64,000 nt of DNA from Pontivivens sp032464575 (GTDB taxonomy: Bacteria > Pseudomonadota > Alphaproteobacteria > Rhodobacterales > Rhodobacteraceae): NCBI GenBank assembly GCA_032464575.1, contig JAWDKM010000003.1:124001-188000 (forward strand), read 5' to 3'. Shown piece by piece: positions 1 to 8,402 of the stretch. Numbering within the stretch: the first letter of the stretch is position 1; each line of letters opens with the position of its first letter. The position numbers and the translations under genes are program-made. The notes beneath the pieces are model-generated. The model saw only the letters and a list, made by a program, of their open reading frames with translations, had not been told where the DNA came from and did not search any database.

Positions 1-1263
1 CTCGCGAATTGCTGGCAAGAGCGCAGGCGTTACTTGGTTTGCGAGCCGGGCGCGAAACTTGTCAGCGTCATCTCCCAGAATCGCTGCTTCGTTGGTTGAC
101 AGGCTGCTCGAGTCATCCGCCAAGAGCGCGGCTCGCGCGTTTGCAATAATTGTGCGAAACGCTGGCGAAGCTAGCGTGATGCTACTTGTGTTTTCCGGCA
201 CATCCGCAAGCTCAGCAAGCCTAATGCTATTCAACAGGAGGTCGATTGATATCGCACCCGTGCCAATTCGCTTCTCATAAACGTTTTGCGCGCCCGCCGA
301 GCAAAATCCGTTTCCTATTGAGGCTCGCTCTCCAGTGTTACGGGTGACGATCCCATCGCCGACAGCTCCGTTCTCGTCGTACTCGAACATTCGTAGATTG
401 ACGCGAGTCTCTGGGCCGACGCCGCCCTGGTCGCTAATGCACATGTCGCGCTGAAGCTGACGTAGATCACCATCATCGAAGTTGCGTTCGTTGGTGACGC
501 TAGGATGTAGGTTTGTTGGGGCTCCAAAGTTGTTTGGACCCGCAAGATCGCTAGGGGCAGGTGGCCGACTTCTAAACACTTCATCGGCGCGAGACTCGGC
601 GCTTGGACCGCCACCTATGACGCCGCCTCGGGCAAATGCATTTACGTCCAAAACGATCGAGTTTGGCGTACAGATCCGAAGATAGTTGCGCAACAGAAAG
701 ACTGCCCTGCTGCGCGTACTGATGCTGGTCGCGCCTAGTTCTCTTGACAAAGACTGTCGGAATGCGTTTCGCCTTTCGTAAACGATTTCGTGCACAGTTG
801 TGCTTTCAAGGCCTAGGAGGATCGAGTTCTGGTAAGTGTTATAAAGTTCAGTACCAAAGCCGAGTACCAACGCGATATAGGCGAGCGCATCAGACTCTGG
901 CGACGCGATACCCAAGACACCTCCTAAAAATCCGCCAAGTGATACTGCGCCGCGGTTCACCGCTAGTCGTTCGATACGGGTATTGTCGATCCATCGCAAA
1001 TACCGATCACACCGTAAATCGATATCGTTCATACCAACCAAAGTGATTTCAGTGTAATTAGCAGGCGAACAAGTATCTGAATCTACTGATACCAACCCTG
1101 CCAATTTACACAATTCTAAAAAAAATGCATTTTGAGTAACAGCATCTTCGGCTATACTTGAAGGACTGAGCGACAGCCCGGGTCCTTGCGTGCGAAAGCC
1201 TTGCTCGTTCGCGCAACCAATCAATCCAAACAAGAGCAATATGCCAACTAAAATCTGCGGCAT
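1..1263 (-). CDS. Predicted outer-membrane or periplasmic lipoprotein, 3' end beyond the window
   Basis: I translated the minus strand from ATG 1263 to base 1 and found no stop, so at least 421 codons are open and the C-terminus is missing. The N-terminus is a lipoprotein signal peptide: a hydrophobic run after MPQ and a lipobox LIGC with the lipidated Cys at residue 17, followed by a polar mature part. A glycine-rich hydrophobic stretch lies around residues 105-125. A GGGGGAG Shine-Dalgarno sequence precedes the ATG by about 6-8 bases. The rest is Asn/Asp/Ser-rich, with several cysteines, and I do not recognise the family. Because it is truncated it could easily be overlooked. Existence is well supported; function is unknown. 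Confidence 0.72.
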   Translation of the reverse strand, partial: MPQILVGILLLFGLIGCANEQGFRTQGPGLSLSPSSIAEDAVTQNAFFLELCKLAGLVSVDSDTCSPANYTEITLVGMNDIDLRCDRYLRWIDNTRIERLAVNRGAVSLGGFLGGVLGIASPESDALAYIALVLGFGTELYNTYQNSILLGLESTTVHEIVYERRNAFRQSLSRELGATSISTRSRAVFLLRNYLRICTPNSIVLDVNAFARGGVIGGGPSAESRADEVFRSRPPAPSDLAGPNNFGAPTNLHPSVTNERNFDDGDLRQLQRDMCISDQGGVGPETRVNLRMFEYDENGAVGDGIVTRNTGERASIGNGFCSAGAQNVYEKRIGTGAISIDLLLNSIRLAELADVPENTSSITLASPAFRTIIANARAALLADDSSSLSTNEAAILGDDADKFRARLANQVTPALLPAIRE

Positions 1264-1532
1264 TATAAAAACTCCCCCGAGAAGAATCGCCAAAAATGCT
1301 TAGGGATAGCCAACTACTTGCCTCAATCCAACGAGATTATTGTCGCTCAGTCAATGACTTATTAGGGGCGCTTTTGAAGATGACCACCAAACAAGGGTAA
1401 TAATGGCTATCTTTCAAGTAGTTACTGTTCGGTGTGTGCGTAGTACCGACATATTTTGCTGGATACCGGTTCCGGCAGGGGCCCCGGAATGCTACCGTAT
1501 CTTCTGAGTCAGGCCCTATTTCGCCCAAGCTC

Positions 1533-1892
1533 ATGACATTTCATTCTGCATTGGAGCTTAAAGTGGATGTAGAGATTGGAGACGTGCTCGCCGCCCTCGG
1601 AGTCATCTTCCTTGTCGCGGTGGCTGCTGAAATCACGATTGAGACGCTTCGAGGCCTGCTTTCCGGCGTCTTGCGAATAACACTTATCGATGAGCCGTTT
1701 TTCAAACAGCGGGGCGATTTCAGGGATGCCGTGCAGTCGGTAAGTGATTTGTTCGTCGAAGGTGATAACAACACAAACCGGATGGTCGCGCGCTTGGAAG
1801 TTGCATTGGAACGGGCAAAAAAGAACTCGAAAAGCGGGTGGATGAACTTGAAAACTGGTGACTGCGGCCAAGGAATCACCGGGTGCCGGTAA
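1533..1892 (+). CDS. Small membrane protein with coiled-coil tail and a candidate -1 frameshift
   Basis: The protein has one N-terminal transmembrane helix (IGDVLAALGVIFLVAVAAE) followed by a charged, probably cytoplasmic, helical region. In frame 0 it ends at 1892 with a poor tail. At 1817-1823 the sequence A AAA AAG sits exactly in frame as a slippery heptamer. Reading on in the -1 frame gives a coiled-coil-like ending (KKELEKRVDELENW) and a TGA at 1859-1861 that overlaps the GTG start of the next gene by four bases. That overlap suggests the -1 frame is the native 3' end, through either programmed frameshifting or a one-base indel. The start is uncertain: ATG 1533 has no clear ribosome site, whereas GTG 1563 is preceded by GGAG six bases away. 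The family is not recognised. Confidence 0.5.
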   Translation: MTFHSALELKVDVEIGDVLAALGVIFLVAVAAEITIETLRGLLSGVLRITLIDEPFFKQRGDFRDAVQSVSDLFVEGDNNTNRMVARLEVALERAKKNSKSGWMNLKTGDCGQGITGCR

Positions 1893-2220
1893 AATCTCTG
1901 AAATTTCCGAGACCGCCTCAATATACCTGGCCGAGATTGACGATGCGGCCGATAAACGCGCTGTCGTGATCAAGTTTTTGGCGGGGTCGGTGGCGCTCGG
2001 ATACTGCACTATCGGAGAAATCGACGCACTTTCACTTCTGAATTTCCAAGCCGGTTCGGTGGCGGGCGAACCCAATACCTCCTACGGTATCCTTCCCACC
2101 GGGATCGCCGCCGCAGGGGGCTCGACCTTCTGGCATGACCAGATCGAACGCGTACGCCTATTGCGATCAAGCATGGCCTTTGTCGCGCCAACGCCGCGAC
2201 AGGCACCAGCCAGTTCGTAA
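1858..2220 (+). CDS. Hypothetical protein coupled to the upstream membrane protein
   Basis: A 120-residue protein starting at GTG 1858, whose start overlaps the TGA of the upstream gene's -1 frame (GTGA). The first half is Ala/Glu/Ile-rich and probably helical (residues 12-45), with a moderately hydrophobic segment around residues 38-55 (VVIKFLAGSVALGYCTIGE). The second half is Gly/Ala/Ser-rich and less ordered. A strong hairpin follows the stop directly. No family is recognised; coupling suggests it works with the upstream membrane protein. A long antisense ORF exists here, but its composition looks like a shadow. Confidence 0.45.
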   Translation: MTAAKESPGAGKISEISETASIYLAEIDDAADKRAVVIKFLAGSVALGYCTIGEIDALSLLNFQAGSVAGEPNTSYGILPTGIAAAGGSTFWHDQIERVRLLRSSMAFVAPTPRQAPASS

Positions 2221-2221
2221 C

Positions 2222-2250
2222 GTGTGGTGCGCATTCATTGCGCGCCACAC
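2222..2250 (+). terminator. Strong hairpin after the two-gene unit
   Basis: A 12-bp stem (arms 2222-2233 and 2239-2250, one mismatch) with a five-base loop TTCAT begins one base after the TAA of the preceding gene. It has no uridine run, so it could be a factor-independent terminator of atypical form or an mRNA 3'-end stabiliser. Confidence 0.45.
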
Positions 2251-2381
2251 CTCTCTAAAACTGCGAAAAGCGGTTGGGGCGAAAACCCCACCCTACAACA
2301 TCCCGTGGGGCGGGGTTCACCAGGGGTGCATTTTAGGCGCACGCATTGTTTTTTGTGTAAGCGTTGCTTTGACCCCACCTG

Positions 2382-2734
2382 TTACGAGAATGGAATGAGG
2401 TTGTTGCCTCGCATGAAAGCGATTGCGCCGTCGTTTTCGAGCTTTCTAACGGCCTCGTTTCTTGCGTCGTTATTGGACGCGAACTGAAACATAGCAGAGA
2501 ACGGTAAGTCGACATTGGCGCAAACACAGGGAATGGCTAGAAAGTCTGCCCCATGCTTGCCCGTCGGGCGCGCGGCGAATGTAGGGTCACTGTTCAGGCA
2601 GAAACTGAACACATGAATGGCCGGTCTAGCGATATACATTGCACCGCAGCAATGATCGCGCCGCGCCTGCGAAGGTACGCTGCGTCAGCGAGGACCGAAA
2701 ATCGAAGGTCCGGATAGTCCCGCACTGCCGACAT
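2382..2734 (-). pseudogene. Possible broken small gene in two frames
   Basis: Two overlapping minus-strand reading frames each look like coding sequence but do not join. The first opens at ATG 2734 and reads MSAVRDYPDLRFSVLADAAY before ending near 2594. The second (to 2382) ends in a coherent stretch including GKHGADFLAIPCVCANVDL and NDARNEAVRKLENDGAIAF. A single frameshift near 2600-2640 would make one protein of about 110 residues. I do not recognise the family, and it may simply be two unrelated open frames. The rest of 2251-2780 shows nothing else convincing. Confidence 0.3.
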
Positions 2735-2779
2735 CAACAGTGTACCAAATTTCTGTCCCTTTACAGGTGAGAGTCACGT

Positions 2780-3736
2780 CTAAGTATCGACCACATCATC
2801 ATTGATCGTGACGGTCAGACCGCTCGTGTCCGACAGCTCAGGATGCTTCTCCCGAAGGCCAGCTAGAATCTTGAGGAGACGGTCATTGAGGGGCTTGAGC
2901 CGCGCCCATTCCTTCGCACCTTCGGTGGAAAAAGCGTCTTCCTCTGTCGCGTTATCGATCAGAATGCGATTGATGTCTTCAAAGAACACATCAGCCCCGC
3001 CGACCTGATCCCAGAGCTTGGGCAGATCAATCGCTTCCGCGATGAGTTGCGAGGTCACGAAGATTTTTGAAACCACTTTCTCCCGATACGCCTCCATCTC
3101 GTCAGGATCGGGGAGCCGATCGGCGGGCAGCTCCGTCAGGCCTTCTTGCACAGCTCTGAAGGTCGCAGGCAGCACGGGCATTTCGACCAGATGGGCGAGC
3201 AGCATGAACAGTCGCGTGCTGGGCAAGGGATGGGTTCGCTGCGCGCAGTCTTGCTCATGCCGCTCAATGAGAAACATGACGACGACGATGGCGATCGCCC
3301 GCTCGCGAAGCACTTCATGCGCATCGCCACCATAGGCCCCAAGGATGAATTCGGTTGCATCGTGATCGGTCTGTAGTTCGAGGCAGAGCGGCGCGAGCCG
3401 TCGCTCCTCCTCTGTAAAACCATCGAGCAGTGGCGGCACGTTTGAAGCGCGTTGCAACAGATCGAACGAGCGCGTCGGGGAGGTTTCGGCAATCTGCTGT
3501 GTCTCAAGCAGATGAAAGTGCCCGATGGCGAAATGATTGATCTCATGCTGGATCAGCCAATCAACGGAGGTTTCTATTGCGTCTTCGATACTGCCGGACA
3601 GCGAAATCCGGTGCTCAGACGGCATCTGATCCGAGAGGGCCATCAACGCTTGCCAAGCCTCCCGGATTTCCACGACGAAAGATGGCTCGACGGTGATCCG
3701 TAAAGCGTGGTTTCGATTATAACAGACACTCACCAT
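2780..3736 (-). CDS. Gluzincin-like metallopeptidase domain protein
   Basis: A 318-residue soluble protein with a zinc-peptidase signature H64-E-I-N-H68 followed by G72-H73, in the form HExxHxxxGH. About 50 residues later comes an acidic LELQTDHD segment (E120, D124, D126) that could supply the third zinc ligand. There is no signal peptide, so it should act in the cytoplasm. The layout resembles the Peptidase_U49 (Lit-like) and related domains of mobile elements, but I cannot confirm the family. The gene at 6865-7950 has the same arrangement, so the island carries two distantly related copies. It is probably an accessory or defence-related protease; substrate unknown. Confidence 0.62.
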   Translation of the reverse strand: MVSVCYNRNHALRITVEPSFVVEIREAWQALMALSDQMPSEHRISLSGSIEDAIETSVDWLIQHEINHFAIGHFHLLETQQIAETSPTRSFDLLQRASNVPPLLDGFTEEERRLAPLCLELQTDHDATEFILGAYGGDAHEVLRERAIAIVVVMFLIERHEQDCAQRTHPLPSTRLFMLLAHLVEMPVLPATFRAVQEGLTELPADRLPDPDEMEAYREKVVSKIFVTSQLIAEAIDLPKLWDQVGGADVFFEDINRILIDNATEEDAFSTEGAKEWARLKPLNDRLLKILAGLREKHPELSDTSGLTVTINDDVVDT

Positions 3737-3851
3737 CCTGCGGGGTAGCTCCGAACTTTAAAACCAAACCAGTTAACGACATTACGGGGTTGCATCGATA
3801 TAAAATCTGGGGCTGCCGGCAAAAAAGAATGAAGTATGGAGATATGAAAAT

Positions 3852-4451
3852 ATGGATAATCGAAATCAATGGTTGGTATTTCTGACAGTAGCATACTTTT
3901 TTATTGCCTTTGTCGTGGCGGGTACAGGAAGGTATGAGGATGAAGTAATTGAGTTTTACTCATCATACCTATCTGCGCTAGCAACAAGCGTGGTGCTTGT
4001 CTGGATAGTTATAAACTCGATAAATCAGAAAAAACAACTTGACCTGCAAAGGGTAGAGCTTGAATTAACACGAAAAGTTCTAAATAGAACAGCATCCTCA
4101 AATTTCTTTCAATTTGTTTTATCGTATATCGAAAAAATGGATAACGTGTTATCGTCGATCGAGAAAAATATTATCATTATACTCGAAAAGAGAGGAGGCA
4201 TTCCGCAGAAAAATGCACAGTCTATAAAAGATATAGATAATGCATTCAAATTAATAAGGCAATGTCTGCAAAATGATCCTGGCAATATGTTGAGATCTGA
4301 AATTCAAAATTACATTGAAAAGTCCCAAAAAATTAAAGAATTAGTAGATTTATATGAGGATAATGAAAAGGTATTAGCTGAAGAGTTAATTAATGCAAAC
4401 TACGCACAAAAACTATCCGAGCAGTTTAGAATTATATTGAAGGAAATTTAA
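3852..4451 (+). CDS. Two-helix membrane protein with long coiled coil
   Basis: A 199-residue protein from an AT-rich patch unlike its neighbours. It has two N-terminal transmembrane helices (about residues 8-26 and 38-54) with a short loop, then a Lys/Glu/Leu-rich helical region. The sequence after helix two (SNFFQFVLSYIEKMDNVLSS) faintly resembles the membrane-proximal motif of putative phage abortive-infection proteins (PF16872), but this is only a visual impression. Its 3' end overlaps the convergent gene at 4448-5773 by four bases. Low GC content and accessory context suggest recent acquisition. Function not established. Confidence 0.6.
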   Translation: MDNRNQWLVFLTVAYFFIAFVVAGTGRYEDEVIEFYSSYLSALATSVVLVWIVINSINQKKQLDLQRVELELTRKVLNRTASSNFFQFVLSYIEKMDNVLSSIEKNIIIILEKRGGIPQKNAQSIKDIDNAFKLIRQCLQNDPGNMLRSEIQNYIEKSQKIKELVDLYEDNEKVLAEELINANYAQKLSEQFRIILKEI

Positions 4452-5773
4452 CCTAGACCTACTCCTTTTGCACTCTTGTCTCTCATCTCCTTTATGTCGA
4501 ATTCATCTAGTATTTCATCATCATTCAGCTCCGGCATAAGCTCAAACATGCTCTGAGCCGCCGCGCTCAGTTGTTCTGAGTGACTTTTGAATTCGTCTTT
4601 AATCGTACTTGTCGTTTTCATTTTTTCCATAAGTTCGTCCTTGTCTTTCTGAAGATCAAATTTTGATTTTTTCTCTATATTCTTTAATCTAGCAATTTCC
4701 GCTGTCACAGTCATTATAGCCTCAATTTGAATATTGAGTAAACTACTTTTATTTAAGCCATCGGGAACATTTAGTAAAACTGCGTCACATAGAGACTCAA
4801 GCATATTTACTGATAATATTTTATGCTGTGTTCTCTTCGAAGTTTCGGAAATACGCGCTTCTGACTCAAGGGTAAGATGTAAGAAGGGAACGACAAAGTT
4901 ACGCTGGTATTCTAGTAATATTGCGCTATCCTGGGTGGAAATTTTCTTCTGAGTTGGTACTGGGCCAGTAAAAAGGAAGTTAGGATTCTCAGAATTGGCA
5001 ATTATCTTAGAGTAACCAAAGGGCAAAGACAGATTCTCGGAGTCGGCCCAATTGCGAATCTCAAAATGAGCAAGGCTTTCATCTCTGTTTCTCGTTCGGC
5101 CATTCTGAAACACTTCCATAAGGCGTGTCCGCAAAGGGCGGGAGCGGCGATGAGCTTCGATGAGCTCATCTTTCCCAATTGTTTCAGAACAAGACCGATA
5201 ATGATGTGAGGCGCATATGCGCGCGAGATTTTTTAGTCCCTCGTGGTGCTTTCCATTCGGTATTGTCCGCAAAAATCGGGAAATCTCTATGGAGTCCATT
5301 GTATCAATTTTATCGCGTACACTATTTAACTCGGTTACGATTTCCCCCTTAGATGCTAATTTTGAATAATGATCAGATTCTTGCTGTAGTGATGCCACCA
5401 TTTCTACTATTGTTGCAGGTGGAAGGCATATTTCTATCGGAGAAGTTGTGCCCATAGATTCGTATATTGAAAGTGTTGTATTGCTACAGCTATTTGGAGA
5501 TACGATGGAGTTTGAGCTAGGATCATTCGCCTTGTGAGGAAATATAACGCCATAGAGTATGGAAAGATCGGCAATCATTCTAGAGCGACCTGGTAGCTGA
5601 AGGTCATCGGATAGATGATTTGTTGCGTTACGAATTTGTCGAATGCTTTTGAGTAAAACCTTTGTAGAGTTATCAGTAGTCATTTTTTGTATCTTTCGTG
5701 ACATCCAAGACTTCGACGCAGGCATAAGGTCGCCATCTCGAAGGACTGTGATGTTTCCTAACACATTTTGCAA
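4448..5773 (-). CDS. Unrecognised 441-residue AT-rich protein
   Basis: A soluble protein, no signal peptide or membrane span, in the same AT-rich patch as the convergent membrane protein. The N-terminal third has a helical region with an RNATNHLSDD stretch, the middle is rich in Arg and His (residues about 185-225), and the C-terminal 110 residues form a charged coiled coil (LKNIEKKSKFDLQKDKDEL) ending in an acidic tail. I do not recognise the family and find no catalytic motif. ATG 5773 is the chosen start because the reading frame is open there; a later start near residue 17 is possible. It may be a defence or regulatory gene of the island. Confidence 0.55.
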   Translation of the reverse strand: MQNVLGNITVLRDGDLMPASKSWMSRKIQKMTTDNSTKVLLKSIRQIRNATNHLSDDLQLPGRSRMIADLSILYGVIFPHKANDPSSNSIVSPNSCSNTTLSIYESMGTTSPIEICLPPATIVEMVASLQQESDHYSKLASKGEIVTELNSVRDKIDTMDSIEISRFLRTIPNGKHHEGLKNLARICASHHYRSCSETIGKDELIEAHRRSRPLRTRLMEVFQNGRTRNRDESLAHFEIRNWADSENLSLPFGYSKIIANSENPNFLFTGPVPTQKKISTQDSAILLEYQRNFVVPFLHLTLESEARISETSKRTQHKILSVNMLESLCDAVLLNVPDGLNKSSLLNIQIEAIMTVTAEIARLKNIEKKSKFDLQKDKDELMEKMKTTSTIKDEFKSHSEQLSAAAQSMFELMPELNDDEILDEFDIKEMRDKSAKGVGLG

Positions 5774-6311
5774 TACCGTAGTTGTAATGATTATTTAATT
5801 TTGAATTGTCTTGCTATATAGAAAGGATAGGGTGCCCCCCACCCCTTAGGGCTCTAGGTTACTTCATAGTATATCGATTTCTTAAAACAAAAAAATTGTC
5901 AATGCGCGGTCATGGATCGCAACGCCGTCCACTCGATCAATCCATAGTCTGTGGATTTCTCGGTCTCTCAATATGTGAGCTGAAGCCTATAGTTTTCGTA
6001 ATAAACGTACATTGATCGCCGCCTTTACACCGGACGAAACTCCAATCGCCGCATAACACGCCCTCAGCCGCTTGCGCGTCTTCGCCTTCCGTTGAAGTTC
6101 CCTTTGGCGAGAAGGCTTGGGGCTGCCGCCCCGAGCGCAGTCCAAGACAAATAGAACGAAGAGATTCCTGCCTTGTCGGTTCCTCCTGAAGGCCCCTCCA
6201 ACAAGGCAAGAATCTTTCGTCGATTGGTCTTTCCCTTTGCACCCCCGCGTCTCGGCGACGGCCAAGGGTTGCAGGCGCAACCCAGTGCCTCATTGAGAAA
6301 GGACCAAAGAC
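5774..6311. other. Intergenic region with composition change
   Basis: No convincing gene. The left part (to about 5990) is AT-rich like the genes before it; from about 6000 the sequence turns GC-rich. The open frames here lack codon bias and ribosome sites. The change marks a seam between separately acquired segments. The stretch just upstream of ardA probably holds its promoter, but I cannot point to one. Confidence 0.5.
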
Positions 6312-6845
6312 ATGAAAGACATCAAGACGAATACAGCAGGTATCACGCTCCACGCACAACCCTACGACATCGCGGCCAGCGGCTTCTATTTTGAGAGCTA
6401 TGGGGACTATCGGCGCAAGGCAAAGGCCCTGCGTAACGATTACGGCCAAGTGGTCGAAGAGTTCGAAATCCAGTTCATCGACGGGGAGCCGATCGATTGC
6501 GATCTGGCGCAGGCGGTGGGCCTAAACCAGGCCAACACGAAACGCTTCTTCGAGATCGCGAAAGACTGGAGCGAAGACGACAAGCTGCGCTACATCCTTG
6601 CGGTGGGCGAATGCGGGTATGCATTCGATATCAACAGCGACGATCCCAACGAGCTGGATGTGGATATCTACCACCTCGACAGCCTGCGCGCGCTTGCCGA
6701 GGAATTCGTGGACGAGGGTATCATGGGCGATATGCCAGAGGCGTTGATCCGCTATTTTGACTATGACGCCTTCGCGCGCGATCTGGCGATGGATTACAGC
6801 GAGGCGGAGATCGGCGGCCTGCTGGTGGTGTATCGGTGCGCGTGA
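6312..6845 (+). CDS. ardA: Antirestriction protein ArdA
   Basis: A 177-residue, strongly acidic protein. ArdA proteins are DNA mimics that bind type I restriction-modification enzymes and protect incoming plasmid or transposon DNA. The match is clear in the GQVVEEFEIQFIDGE segment (about residues 45-60) and in the C-terminal IRYFDYDAFARDLAMDYSE block (about 146-165), which is the ArdA hallmark around the dimer region. Length is close to the usual 165-180. AAAGGA precedes the ATG. It supports a mobile origin, together with the relaxase and coupling-protein genes at 17.7-21.3 kb. Next to it lies a convergent peptidase gene. Confidence 0.85.
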   Translation: MKDIKTNTAGITLHAQPYDIAASGFYFESYGDYRRKAKALRNDYGQVVEEFEIQFIDGEPIDCDLAQAVGLNQANTKRFFEIAKDWSEDDKLRYILAVGECGYAFDINSDDPNELDVDIYHLDSLRALAEEFVDEGIMGDMPEALIRYFDYDAFARDLAMDYSEAEIGGLLVVYRCA

Positions 6846-6864
6846 GGCCAGACCCTGGCGAAGG

Positions 6865-7950
6865 TCAAAGCCGACTTTCGCTCCAGTCGATGTACCGATG
6901 CTTGTCAGTCAGATGGGCCTGTGCCGTTCGCGCGGCGGCCAGCTTGTCCAGTTCTTCTGCCACCTGATCCAATCCAGCATCACTGAGCGGAATTCCGGAG
7001 GGCAGGCCCATTGCCTCAAGCGCCTCGTTCACCTCTTCAAACCGTGCCAGCAGCAGATCAGTGAACAGCTCCCGGTCAAAGGCGTGTCGCTGCGCCATCC
7101 GATGCACCATGACATCGCGAACGCAAAAGGCGCGGACCATGGGGTCGGGGTAGCTTGTGTTCCTTTCAAGCGCGCTCGCCGTTCCCCGCAGATATCGAAA
7201 CAGCCCGTAGACCGCGACAATGGCGAGGGCCGTGCTGTGCTCACGCGCGATCTTCGGATGTCCAACCATGGCCCTCAGCGCCGGATCGGGCGAGGCGGAT
7301 TGCGCTTCGCTGGCAATAGCCTCGACATATTCGACCAGTAATCCCGCGCCGATGGTATCGGCTTCGAATTCCTGATTGCGCAAGGCCGCAGCGTCCGGCT
7401 GCGATGCAGGCCGAACCAGGCGCAGTTCTTGTAATCTTGCCTTGCCATTTTCCGGCAGCAAGGCGGCATGTCCGGCGAGGATATGACTGATCTCATGCAG
7501 GAAGACGAACTGCGCTGCGACATCGCTCAGGGTGAGGGCGGCCCGATCCCGATGCGGAGCCGATCTCACCGCGGATGTCTCATGCTTGTGCAGATCATGG
7601 GGATCGAGCGCGAAGGCCACATTCTGTGAGATCGCCTCCGCCTCCCCGATCTCCATCCACGGCAGCAGGCTTGCGTCGCCCATGAGCTTGGCGAAGAGGG
7701 CGTGCAACAGAGCCGGAAACGCAGCCGCGATCTCGATCTGATATCCGCGTTCGGTGCGACCCACGGAGGCGTTGGCATGATCGAGATGCACGAACTGCGT
7801 TTTGATGCGGCGCGGGCCGAGGGGATAGGTGGTCTGGACCGAGTGGGCGATGCGATCATAGCGTCGTTGCAGGCTCTGATAGTGATGCCGCAGCCAGGGC
7901 GTCCGAATAGCATCGATGTCGAATGCCGTGGGTTCGGCGGTGGGTGTCAT
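6865..7950 (-). CDS. Gluzincin-like metallopeptidase, second copy
   Basis: A 361-residue cytoplasmic protein with the zinc motif H152-E-I-S-H156 and G160-H161, followed 33-40 residues later by NQEFEADTIG (E194, E196, D198), the usual position of the glutamate ligand in HExxH...E gluzincins such as M48-like enzymes. No membrane segment or signal peptide is evident, which separates it from HtpX. The HEIxHxxxGH arrangement matches the protein at 2780-3736, and both may belong to the Peptidase_U49-type group. It converges with ardA, with a 19-base gap. Likely an accessory protease of the mobile element; substrate unknown. Confidence 0.65.
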   Translation of the reverse strand: MTPTAEPTAFDIDAIRTPWLRHHYQSLQRRYDRIAHSVQTTYPLGPRRIKTQFVHLDHANASVGRTERGYQIEIAAAFPALLHALFAKLMGDASLLPWMEIGEAEAISQNVAFALDPHDLHKHETSAVRSAPHRDRAALTLSDVAAQFVFLHEISHILAGHAALLPENGKARLQELRLVRPASQPDAAALRNQEFEADTIGAGLLVEYVEAIASEAQSASPDPALRAMVGHPKIAREHSTALAIVAVYGLFRYLRGTASALERNTSYPDPMVRAFCVRDVMVHRMAQRHAFDRELFTDLLLARFEEVNEALEAMGLPSGIPLSDAGLDQVAEELDKLAAARTAQAHLTDKHRYIDWSESRL

Positions 7951-8402
7951 CGTGGATCATGTCCGGTGCAGATCGGGGTCATGAAGCGATCAAAGGCGAC
8001 TTCAGCGTAACTGCAAGATGTGTGCGGTAGTACCGCACATCTTGAGAAGGAGGACGCTCCGCTCCCCCGTTCTATCCCCCAAGGCAAGACACCGGACGAG
8101 GCGTCGAGCCTGGTCCGGTGTCTGCAAACGGAGCGCCGTTTGATCGCGCGTCAGGGAGAGGTCTCTCTCCCCAACACCCCATAGATCAAGCAGGCGCGGC
8201 TTGAAGCGCGCCAGCGCATCGCCGCTGGACCCGAGCGAGGGAGATGGCGGCTCTCCCTGCACCCATCGCCTCGGGGGCGATCCTGCCCCCAAGACCCCGG
8301 AACATGTTCATGGAGACCAACCGTACGCCGATTGGATGCGCGTGCCGCCGGCGGGCCTGATCCCGCCAGGGGCTGGTCGTGTCGTAGTTCGGTCTCTCGT
8401 TC
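7951..8402. other. Gene-free region with one large palindrome
   Basis: Short open frames occur, but none has a start, codon bias or motif that supports it. Apart from the inverted repeat at 8014-8044 I see nothing. It separates the divergent side of the peptidase gene from the 3' end of the secreted-protein gene, so the promoter of the peptidase should lie near 7951-8010. Confidence 0.45.
8014..8044. repeat. Inverted repeat upstream of the peptidase gene
   Basis: Arms of 14 bases (CAAGATG..TGCGGTA and TACCGCACATCTTG) pair completely except for a two-base bulge in the left arm, with a one-base centre. It lies 64-94 bp upstream of the ATG at 7950. It could be an operator for a dimeric regulator or a small hairpin; no uridine run follows. 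Confidence 0.45.

Noticed and set aside
1509..2075. 188-residue minus-strand open frame
   Set aside because: It opposes the coupled plus-strand pair with membrane helix and overlap; its own sequence has no coherent domain.
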